From assembly GCA_027079365.1 (NCBI GenBank), contig JALWVW010000076.1:1-7135 (forward strand): 7,135 nt of DNA, in the 5' to 3' direction. The notes under the pieces are model-generated. The model saw only the letters and a program-made list of their open reading frames with translations, was not told where the DNA came from and did no database searches. The position numbers and the translations under genes were made by a program. Numbering within the stretch: position 1 is the first letter of the stretch; every line of letters begins with the position of its first letter. Source of the stretch: Campylobacteraceae bacterium. Its GTDB lineage: Bacteria; Campylobacterota; Campylobacteria; Campylobacterales; Sulfurovaceae. This document shows positions 1 to 5,569 of the stretch, in pieces.

Positions 1-578
1 TTGGCACTAAATCCGATCACGATACCTCCCACACCCAGTGAGGTGATCAGTCCTGTAACATCAACACCCATTTTGGAGAGAAAGACCAATATAATAATGA
101 TCGTTAGAATAATCTTGACGATATTGAGAATGAGGTTGAAAAGCTCTCGGCGTACTGATTGCTGCTTTTCGATCCGCAGAGAGAGTGAAAAGTAAAGCAG
201 GAACTTGACGATCTCATAGGTCCACCATGCGATCAATATCGCGTATGCTGCAAAGAAGAACAGATTCATCGTTTCACTCGCATCAAACAGATCCAGTGCC
301 TTTTCCAACAAGAGCATACTGATGATCAGGCGAAAAGGGTGAAGTATCTTCTCAAGCCTGTAGAACATCAGACGATACAGTAGCTCTTTGCGTTTTCTGT
401 AGAGTCGCATCTTGATCCATTTGCGTACTGGACCTCGGAACAAGTAGCGCAGTGCAACGATAAGCAGTATCAGGAAAACAAACATCAGTATATGCCCCGG
501 TGTCGTATACAGATAGGCAGCCATTCTCGTAATCTCTTCAGGCATACGCTGATTTATAAGGTTGAGTAAATGTTCCAT
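1..578 (-). CDS. MscS-family mechanosensitive ion channel, N-terminal part (3' end outside window)
   Basis: The reverse strand encodes 192 complete codons from the ATG at 578 to the window edge, with no stop. The product is an inner-membrane protein of the small-conductance mechanosensitive channel family, which opens under membrane tension to release solutes during hypo-osmotic shock. Visible parts are a hydrophobic helix at about residues 29-47, a basic linker (about 50-67), further hydrophobic stretches at about 82-97, 105-131 and 147-168, then the start of the Gly/Ala-rich pore helix. The closing residues LGVGGIVIGFSA match the MscS TM3 signature (usually LGIGGLAIGLAA-like), which is the main evidence. 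The beta domain and C-terminus lie beyond the edge, so the subclass cannot be judged. The gene is divergent from the TRAP operon. The start is uncertain: no good Shine-Dalgarno precedes it and a TATAAT sits only 6 bases upstream. Met12 and Met19 are alternatives, and Met19 has GAAGAG 9 bases upstream. Confidence 0.85.
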   Translation of the reverse strand, partial: MEHLLNLINQRMPEEITRMAAYLYTTPGHILMFVFLILLIVALRYLFRGPVRKWIKMRLYRKRKELLYRLMFYRLEKILHPFRLIISMLLLEKALDLFDASETMNLFFFAAYAILIAWWTYEIVKFLLYFSLSLRIEKQQSVRRELFNLILNIVKIILTIIIILVFLSKMGVDVTGLITSLGVGGIVIGFSA

Positions 579-584
579 AAAGCA

Positions 585-590
585 ATTATA
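585..590 (-). promoter_or_regulatory. Candidate -10 box for the MscS-family gene
   Basis: Read on the reverse strand this is a perfect TATAAT preceded by GTGGGG. No clear -35 element is found at 16-18 bp, which is common for housekeeping promoters in Campylobacterota. The hexamer ends only 6 bases before the ATG at 578. Transcription would therefore begin at or next to the start codon, unless translation starts further inside the gene. Confidence 0.4.
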
Positions 591-685
591 CCCCACAAAG
601 ATACATCTAGCATTTAAAGTTGCAGAAAAGTGACATTTTAAATCTATTTTAATAGGAAACATCGTATCATTTTTTGTTATCCAAA

Positions 686-718
686 ATGATGTGTTCATGC
701 TTCTCATGATCACATCAT
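686..718. promoter_or_regulatory. 14-bp imperfect inverted repeat upstream of the TRAP-TAXI operon
   Basis: The left arm ATGATGTGTTCATG (686-699) and the right arm CATGATCACATCAT (705-718) are complementary at 13 of 14 positions, with one T/T mismatch at 694/710 and a 5-base spacer CTTCT. As DNA it could be an operator for a dimeric regulator. As RNA it would form a strong 5' leader hairpin. It lies 40 bases before the TAXI start, and no T-run follows it on the plus strand, so it does not look like an intrinsic terminator. The regulator is unknown. It sits in the divergent spacer shared with the channel gene and could influence either side. Confidence 0.55.
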
Positions 719-745
719 CGGGATAAGAAAAAAATAACCATACTC

Positions 746-751
746 AAGGAG
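746..751 (+). promoter_or_regulatory. Shine-Dalgarno site of the TAXI receptor gene
   Basis: AAGGAG lies 6 bases before the ATG at 758. It is a strong site that fixes this start, and the encoded protein then begins with a typical signal peptide. Confidence 0.85.
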
Positions 752-757
752 AGTAAC

Positions 758-1708
758 ATGACTAAACTCACAAAATCAGTAGTAGCAGCTTCTGTGCTAT
801 TTACAGGCTCGGCATTCGCAACACAATTCATCACGATCGGTACTGGCGGTGTCACAGGAACCTATTATCCAACTGGTGGTGCAATCTGTCGTATGATGAA
901 CAAGAACAAAAAAGAGACAGGTATACGCTGCTCTGTAGAGTCCACAGGGGGTTCAGTCTACAATGTCAACACTATCAATGCTGACGAGCTGGACTTTGGT
1001 ATCGCACAGAGTGATACTGCCTATCAAGCATTCCATGGAGAAGGTAAATTTAAAGGCAAGGCGATCAAGGGTCTCAGATCTGTCATCGCTATCTATCCTG
1101 AACTATTGGCCTTTGTTGTCAATAAAAAATCAGGTATTAAAAAGCTCACTGATATTAAAGGTAAAAAAGTCAATATTGATGTTGCCGGATCAGGCACCAG
1201 AATGACCACTGAAATTGTACTAAAAGCCTTTGGCATCAAGCTTTCTGATCTTGCACTCGCCAATGAGCTGAAGTCTTCCGAGGGACCAACCATGCTCAAA
1301 GACAACAAAATCGATGGTTATTTCGGTGTATTTGGTCACCCGACTGCCAATATCAAAGATGCTGCTAACTCTGTAGATATTAATCTTGTGCCTATTGACG
1401 GTAAGCCTATTGATGATTTGGTAGCCAAGTTTCCTTATTATGCCAAAGGTGTCATCTCTGGTACATTCTACAAAGGCGTAGAGAAAGATACACCAAGTAT
1501 CGGTGTTAAAGCAGTACTTTGTACCAAAGACAGCATTAGCGAGAAAGTAGTCTATACACTGGCAAAAACAATTCTTGACAACTTTGATGCATTCAAGAAA
1601 CTTCACCCAGCCTATAAAACTATTACGAAAAAATCCCTGCTTGACGGTCTTGCAGTACCCCAGCACCCAGGTGCAGTCAAAGCATTTAAAGAAGCAGGTC
1701 TTCTCTAA
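758..1708 (+). CDS. TRAP transporter solute receptor, TAXI family
   Basis: This is the periplasmic ligand-binding subunit of a TRAP-TAXI uptake system; it delivers a captured solute to the membrane permease encoded next door. The 316 residues are a usual length for the family. Residues 1-21 form a Sec signal peptide (basic start, hydrophobic core, predicted cleavage after AFA). The mature protein opens with the TAXI hallmark ITIGTGGVTGTYYPTGGAIC (25-44). Further family features are SVESTGGSVYNV (59-70), the second-lobe segment around DVAGSGTRMT (141-150), FGHPTANI (192-199), LHPAYK (282-287) and the C-terminal HPGAVKAFKEAGL (303-315). C44 and C58 lie near each other in the mature chain and could form a disulfide; C255 is the third cysteine. 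The ligand cannot be read from sequence. A characterised Thermus TAXI protein binds glutamate/glutamine, but the family is diverse. It is the first gene of a two-gene operon with a strong ribosome site. Confidence 0.95.
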   Translation: MTKLTKSVVAASVLFTGSAFATQFITIGTGGVTGTYYPTGGAICRMMNKNKKETGIRCSVESTGGSVYNVNTINADELDFGIAQSDTAYQAFHGEGKFKGKAIKGLRSVIAIYPELLAFVVNKKSGIKKLTDIKGKKVNIDVAGSGTRMTTEIVLKAFGIKLSDLALANELKSSEGPTMLKDNKIDGYFGVFGHPTANIKDAANSVDINLVPIDGKPIDDLVAKFPYYAKGVISGTFYKGVEKDTPSIGVKAVLCTKDSISEKVVYTLAKTILDNFDAFKKLHPAYKTITKKSLLDGLAVPQHPGAVKAFKEAGLL

Positions 1709-1738
1709 GGATAACCAAACTATCACAAAGGCCTACTC

Positions 1739-3859
1739 ATGAAAGAAAACACTACAACGCAGGACACTGAGACAATCAGTCCTGAAGAAGAAGAGAAGCT
1801 GATAGAACAATTCGAGGGTCAACGCACCCTCGAAGAAGGCACCTGGCAACACAGATTGGTTATTGTGATCGCATTCCTCTGGTCTGCTTTCCAGATCTAT
1901 GTTGTCATCCACCCTATCAACAGTGTATTTGTCAGATCCATTCATCTCTCTTTCGCTTTGGCACTGGCATTTGCCATGTATCCTATGTTTAAATCTCCCA
2001 AAACCATGACCACCATACCTTGGTACAATTTCCTTATTGCTCCGGCTGCTATCGTTACGGCACTGTATATCGTCTATGCCTATGATGATCTAAATGCACG
2101 CAGTGGTGCTTGGGAACATATTGATGTGATCATGGGTGTTGCAGGGATATTTTTCCTCCTCAAAGCAGCGAGAAGATCCCTTGGTTTGGCACTACCTGTC
2201 ATTGCCATGGTCTTCCTGCTCTATGACTACCTTGGTCCCTATATGCCGGATCTCATTGCCCACAAGGGCGCAAGTCTCAACAAGATCATTGGGCAGATGT
2301 TCTTGACCACTGAGGGTATCTTCGGTGTGCCTCTGGGCGTTAGTGCGAGCTTTGTCTTTCTCTTTGTCCTCTTTGGGGCACTGCTTGATCGGGCAGGTGC
2401 AGGTGAATACTTCATCAGCATGGCCTATAACCTCCTGGGAAGATACGATGGTGGTCCTGCCAAGGCCTCTGTTGCAGCATCTGGACTCATGGGAATCATC
2501 TCAGGAAGTTCTATTGCCAATACAGTGACCACAGGTACCTTCACCATCCCACTGATGAAACGACTTGGATTCCCTGCGCACAAAGCAGGTGCAGTAGAGG
2601 TCGCTTCCTCCGTCAATGGACAGCTTATGCCGCCTATCATGGGAGCTGCTGCCTTTATCATCGCGGAGTTCCTGGGACTGGGATACACCGAGGTGGTCAA
2701 GGCGGCCTTTATTCCCGCGTTTACCAGCTACTTTGCCCTCTTTTATATTGTGCACCTCGAAGCTCGTAAACTGGGAATCAAAGGGGAAGACCCCAGTAAA
2801 CTTGAAAAAGTCTACCCTATCTTTATCAGAGGTATCCATTTTATTATACCGATCTTCTTCCTGATCTATACCCTGTTAGTACTCAAGCAATCTGCACAGG
2901 CAGCTGCCTGGAGTGCTATTCAGTTTATGATGATCATCATGGTGCTACAGTATCCATTTAAGGCTCTAATCAACAAAGAAGCCTTTACGCTGGATACCTT
3001 CACCCAAGGCTTCAGGGATATTGGATCAGGTATGATCAATGGTGCGAAAAACATGGTACCTATCGCTATCGCTACAGGTGTGGCCGGTATCGTGGTAGGC
3101 TCTGTTACTCTGACTGGTATCGGACTGATCCTGGCAGATGTCATTGATCAGCTCTCCAACGGTAATATCATCCTGGTACTGGTACTGACAGCCGTCGTAT
3201 CGTTGGTACTGGGTATGGGACTACCAACGACTGCCAACTATATCGTCATGGCAGCACTGACTGCCCCTGTCATTATGCAACTTGCCGCAGACAATGGTTA
3301 TATCATCCCTGCGATTGCAGCGCATATGTTCGTCTTCTACTTCGGTATTCTGGCGGATGATACGCCCCCTGTGGGGATGGCAGCTTACGCCGCCGCCGGT
3401 ATTGCCAAGGCCGATCCTATCAAGACAGGCTTACAGGGATTTATGTATGATATTCGTACAGCGATCTTGCCCTTTATGTTCTTCTTCAACAACAAACTGT
3501 TATTGATAGAGAGTGTCAATCCTGCCGACCCAAACGATCCAGCAGGATGGGTTTGGATCACCAATCCTCTGGAGATACTAGGTATCTTTGCCTTCGCGGT
3601 TATGGGTATGTTTGCCTTTACCTCTGCGGTACAGGGCTTTTATCTGACCAAGGTCAATATACTTGAGAGGCTCATGTTCTTGTCCATCATACCTTTTGCA
3701 TTTCTCCCCGATCTCATGGCCAAAACCCTACATTTGGGTTCTAACCTGGTACCGTGGGCTATCGCATTCGGTATCTACTTTGTCATCTACTTGATGCAGA
3801 AAGCACGCATCAAGAAGCATGGTCACTATGTACCTACCAAAGTAGGTTTCACGCACTAA
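1739..3859 (+). CDS. TRAP-TAXI transporter fused permease (DctQM type)
   Basis: This is the inner-membrane subunit that moves the solute handed over by the TAXI receptor, normally coupled to an Na+ or H+ gradient. At 706 residues it combines the small (DctQ-like) and large (DctM-like) subunits in one chain, as is normal for TAXI systems. An acidic, Gln-rich cytoplasmic head (1-35) precedes about four helices of the Q-like part (about 38-165). The DctM part follows: TTEGIFGVPLGVS (190-202), the conserved SGSSIANTVTTGTF (255-268), the pseudo-repeat motif GMGLPTTANYI (492-502) and DDTPPVG (540-546). After DIRTAILPFMFFFNN (571-585) a C-terminal hydrophobic extension (about 610-688) resembles the accessory domain often found in these permeases (DUF3394-like, inferred from memory). 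The ATG lies 30 bases after the receptor stop, with a modest AAAGG (1727-1731) 7 bases upstream, so the two genes are almost certainly cotranscribed. The frame is intact. Confidence 0.95.
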   Translation: MKENTTTQDTETISPEEEEKLIEQFEGQRTLEEGTWQHRLVIVIAFLWSAFQIYVVIHPINSVFVRSIHLSFALALAFAMYPMFKSPKTMTTIPWYNFLIAPAAIVTALYIVYAYDDLNARSGAWEHIDVIMGVAGIFFLLKAARRSLGLALPVIAMVFLLYDYLGPYMPDLIAHKGASLNKIIGQMFLTTEGIFGVPLGVSASFVFLFVLFGALLDRAGAGEYFISMAYNLLGRYDGGPAKASVAASGLMGIISGSSIANTVTTGTFTIPLMKRLGFPAHKAGAVEVASSVNGQLMPPIMGAAAFIIAEFLGLGYTEVVKAAFIPAFTSYFALFYIVHLEARKLGIKGEDPSKLEKVYPIFIRGIHFIIPIFFLIYTLLVLKQSAQAAAWSAIQFMMIIMVLQYPFKALINKEAFTLDTFTQGFRDIGSGMINGAKNMVPIAIATGVAGIVVGSVTLTGIGLILADVIDQLSNGNIILVLVLTAVVSLVLGMGLPTTANYIVMAALTAPVIMQLAADNGYIIPAIAAHMFVFYFGILADDTPPVGMAAYAAAGIAKADPIKTGLQGFMYDIRTAILPFMFFFNNKLLLIESVNPADPNDPAGWVWITNPLEILGIFAFAVMGMFAFTSAVQGFYLTKVNILERLMFLSIIPFAFLPDLMAKTLHLGSNLVPWAIAFGIYFVIYLMQKARIKKHGHYVPTKVGFTH
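3832..3847 (+). repeat. Hairpin inside the last codons of the permease gene
   Basis: ACCTAC (3832-3837) and GTAGGT (3842-3847) are perfectly complementary around a CAAA loop and are followed by TTTC. The hairpin is within coding sequence, covering permease residues about 698-703. It is the first of a run of hairpins spanning the operon end. Confidence 0.4.
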
Positions 3860-3879
3860 CCCTCTTGATATGATAGAGA

Positions 3880-3903
3880 GATATCTGCCTTCGGGCAGGT
3901 ATC
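3880..3903 (+). terminator. Hairpin with UUCG tetraloop after the TRAP operon, probable terminator
   Basis: GATATCTGCC (3880-3889) pairs along its whole length with GGCAGGTATC (3894-3903) if one G-U wobble is allowed, closing on C(UUCG)G, the especially stable tetraloop frequent in bacterial terminators. It begins 21 bases after the permease stop. The following sequence (GGTATTCTTACC) has only a weak U tract, so termination may be partial and a role in 3'-end protection is also possible. The next gene on the same strand begins 19-49 bases later, so read-through could supply it. Confidence 0.55.
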
Positions 3904-3920
3904 GGTATTCTTACCAATAC
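3899..3920 (+). promoter_or_regulatory. Alternative hairpin overlapping the terminator arm
   Basis: GTAT (3899-3902) and GGTA (3904-3907) pair with TACC (3912-3915) and ATAC (3917-3920), with one C/A mismatch and a TTCT loop. A shorter form pairs GTATT (3905-3909) with AATAC (3916-3920). The long form uses the 3' arm of the UUCG hairpin, so the two structures exclude each other, as in an attenuator. No leader peptide or known ligand-binding fold is visible. Confidence 0.3.
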
Positions 3921-3951
3921 TATGGTACACTCTATCAAAAAGATTCATTTT

Positions 3952-4830
3952 ATGCCACTTCACAAGAGAAAAATAGCAGGTCACTTTTTTACTTTTATCA
4001 CCATTGTCATCTGGAGCGTGGCTTTTGTCAGCAACAAGGCATTGCTTTCTTACATCTCCCCGATTGAGAATATGATTCTGCGCTTTACACTGGGCTACCT
4101 TTTTCTCTTGCTGCTGTATCCAAAATGGCACTTGCCTCACTCTATCAAAAATGAATCTTTCTTCGTGCTACTTGGGTTTCTAGGTATTTTTATCTACTTT
4201 TTACTGGAGAACTTTGCACTCTCTTATACACAGGCTGCCAATGTGGGACTTTATATGGGCGCGATCCCTATCCTGACTGCCCTGTTTGCACACTTTATCT
4301 CTGAAGACGAAACACTCTCTCCCAATCTCTTTATAGGGTTTCTTGTGGCGATTGCCGGCATAGGACTTATCTTGCTAGAGGGCTCGGGGTATGAAATGCG
4401 GCTCAAAGGAGATCTGCTTGCCTTGGGTGCTGCAGCAGTATTTGCACTCTATTCTGCCATATTGACCCGCGCTCCCAAGGGATATCACTATATAGAGATC
4501 ACCAGAAAAAGCTTTTTCTATGCCGTGATCATGATGTTGCTATACTACTTCATGAGTGGCAAGGGGTTAGACACCGGGGCGCTTGCAGTACCGGTAGTAT
4601 GGGGAAACATACTTTACCTAGGCATACTCTCCTCCGGGCTGGCATTTATCCTCTGGCACAAAGGCATCGAACAGATAGGCTCTATCGCTGCGAGCAATTA
4701 TATCTATCTCGTGCCTCTCATTACTGCAATCACGGGTATCTTGGTGCTGGATGAGACGGTCACCCTGCGAATGATAGGTGGTGGCATGCTTATATTAGTG
4801 GGTCTTTACCTTTCTCAGCGAAAGCCATAG
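3952..4830 (+). CDS. EamA/DMT-superfamily transporter (RhaT/YdcZ-like metabolite exporter family)
   Basis: This is an inner-membrane protein of the drug/metabolite transporter superfamily; members mostly export amino acids or other small metabolites by H+ exchange. The 292 residues carry two EamA repeats of about five helices each. In repeat one, FFTFITIVIWSVAFVSNKALL (from residue 12) is helix 1, followed by P37-R44 (PIENMILR), the LENFALSYTQAANVGLY segment (85-101) and the PILTALFAHFISEDE motif (106-120). Repeat two has DLLALGAAAVFALYSAILTR (154-173), LSSGLAFILWHKGIEQIG (226-243) and the matching PLITAITGILVLDET (255-269). The duplicated P-x(9)-DE/DET helices are typical. The start at 3952 is chosen because AAAAAGA lies 8 bases upstream and the protein then begins just before helix 1. 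The ATG at 3922 would add 10 residues, lacks a ribosome site and abuts a hairpin. The substrate is not predictable. Confidence 0.9.
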   Translation: MPLHKRKIAGHFFTFITIVIWSVAFVSNKALLSYISPIENMILRFTLGYLFLLLLYPKWHLPHSIKNESFFVLLGFLGIFIYFLLENFALSYTQAANVGLYMGAIPILTALFAHFISEDETLSPNLFIGFLVAIAGIGLILLEGSGYEMRLKGDLLALGAAAVFALYSAILTRAPKGYHYIEITRKSFFYAVIMMLLYYFMSGKGLDTGALAVPVVWGNILYLGILSSGLAFILWHKGIEQIGSIAASNYIYLVPLITAITGILVLDETVTLRMIGGGMLILVGLYLSQRKP

Positions 4831-4846
4831 CTAGCTCCAGAATCTG

Positions 4847-4897
4847 TTACCTTTCTGTATCTCTTGTCCTCTTTCATACATGAAAACAGCAAGGTAA
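4847..4897. repeat. Inverted repeat in the spacer before the carbonic anhydrase gene
   Basis: TTACCTTTCTG (4847-4857) pairs with CAGCAAGGTAA (4887-4897) at 10 of 11 positions across a 29-base loop. A small stem AAGGT/ACCTT (4891-4895 and 4901-4905) competes for the right arm. No T-run follows, so it is a weak candidate for the 3' end of the exporter transcript. Confidence 0.3.
4872..4885. promoter_or_regulatory. Perfect palindrome upstream of the carbonic anhydrase promoter
   Basis: TTTCAT (4872-4877) and ATGAAA (4880-4885) are perfect arms around AC. The site is about 35 bases before the proposed -10 box and could be an operator. A 6+6 palindrome in AT-rich DNA can also arise by chance. Confidence 0.3.
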
Positions 4898-4920
4898 AAA
4901 ACCTTTAAATAATACTGATA

Positions 4921-4926
4921 TATACT
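4921..4926 (+). promoter_or_regulatory. Candidate -10 box for the carbonic anhydrase gene
   Basis: TATACT matches TATAAT at 5 of 6 positions and lies in the AT-rich run 4905-4926. The expected start of transcription near 4933 would leave a leader of about 13 bases holding the ribosome site. No convincing -35 box is present (AAAACC at 17 bp), as is frequent in this phylum. Confidence 0.35.
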
Positions 4927-4934
4927 ACCATAAA

Positions 4935-4942
4935 GAGAGGAA
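4935..4942 (+). promoter_or_regulatory. Shine-Dalgarno site of the carbonic anhydrase gene
   Basis: GAGAGGAA ends 3 bases before the ATG at 4946, and its GAGG core lies 5 bases away. It supports the chosen start. Confidence 0.7.
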
Positions 4943-4945
4943 TCC

Positions 4946-5569
4946 ATGGACAAACTACAAAAAGAAGGATATAGTAAATTTATCAAGAAATATTTTGAAG
5001 AAAACAAAGCACTCTTTGAGGCACTCTCCAATATACAAAAACCGGATACAATGATTATCACCTGTAGCGACAGCCGTATCAATCCTGCACTTATACTGGA
5101 TGCCCAGCCTGGAGAGATCTTTATCTCTAGAAATATAGGCAATGTCGTTCCGGCCTATCAGCCGTCACTTGGCTCCACACAGGCCGCCATTGAATATGCC
5201 GTGAATGTGCTGAATGTCAAAAAAATCGTTGTTCTGGGGCACAGTAACTGTGGTGCCTGTGCCCATATCTACCATGAGCATCAAGAGGACGAACCTCTGC
5301 TGGACCATGTCGATGATTGGCTGCAAAATATCAATACTGCTAAAAGTGCTGCTATGCTTGAGGTGCATGCAGATGAGAGCAAAAACCTCTTTGAGCTGAC
5401 AGAAAAACACAATATCGTCTCCTCGCTGAGAAGACTCATGGAGTACCCTTATGTACAAGAAAGACTTGTCAGAAAAGAGATTGATCTGATTGGATGGTGG
5501 TATGATATTGGCAGTGGTACTGTAGAGCTATATGACTTCAATACCAGGCACTTCTCACCTGTCTTGTAG
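4946..5569 (+). CDS. can: Beta-class carbonic anhydrase
   Basis: This zinc enzyme interconverts CO2 and bicarbonate in the cytoplasm, supplying the form needed by carboxylases and helping control pH. The 207 residues fit the family (about 200-220) and there is no signal peptide. Zinc ligands are C40 (in CSDSR, 40-44), H99 and C102 (in GHSNCGAC, 98-105). D42 and R44 form the catalytic dyad. Other conserved stretches are ISRNIGNVV (60-68), the SLGSTQAAIEYAV helix (74-86) and the C-terminal GWWYDIGSGTVELYDF. The residue three before the first zinc cysteine is Ile37, whereas the allosteric type II enzymes (H. influenzae, E. coli) carry Trp there, so the inhibitory second bicarbonate site is probably absent. 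This resembles the constitutively active type, but that is inference. The gene is 115 bases after the exporter gene, probably with its own promoter. Its stop codon overlaps the convergent signalling gene by 15 bases. Confidence 0.95.
   Translation: MDKLQKEGYSKFIKKYFEENKALFEALSNIQKPDTMIITCSDSRINPALILDAQPGEIFISRNIGNVVPAYQPSLGSTQAAIEYAVNVLNVKKIVVLGHSNCGACAHIYHEHQEDEPLLDHVDDWLQNINTAKSAAMLEVHADESKNLFELTEKHNIVSSLRRLMEYPYVQERLVRKEIDLIGWWYDIGSGTVELYDFNTRHFSPVL
5555..5569. other. Tail-to-tail overlap of two coding regions
   Basis: The carbonic anhydrase stop TAG (5567-5569, plus) lies inside the last codons of the c-di-GMP gene, whose stop TGA occupies 5555-5557 on the minus strand. The overlap is 15 bases. 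No spacer exists for a conventional bidirectional terminator, and no hairpin with a T-run is evident at the junction. Confidence 0.85.

Noticed and set aside
1..195. Plus-strand open frame of 64 codons at the left edge
   Set aside because: It is antisense to the MscS-family gene, whose product shows the characteristic pore-helix motif; the plus-strand translation has no recognisable features.
620..650. Possible TTGCAG...TATTTT promoter for the TRAP operon
   Set aside because: The spacing of 19 bp and the poor -10 match are no better than chance in this AT-rich spacer. A promoter must exist somewhere in 579-720, but I cannot place it.
686..718. Dyad as an intrinsic terminator for antisense or channel transcription
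   Set aside because: No T-run follows on the plus strand, and on the minus strand only TTTTGG follows. It also lies upstream of, not after, the channel gene.
1220..1726. Minus-strand open frame of 168 codons under the TAXI gene
   Set aside because: It is a shadow of the receptor gene. The translation is rich in Cys and Phe without domain features, and the opposite strand encodes a complete conserved protein.
4831..4945. Small RNA or riboswitch between the exporter and carbonic anhydrase genes
   Set aside because: The spacer is only 115 bases, with a promoter and ribosome site at its end, and shows no known riboswitch core or strong terminator.
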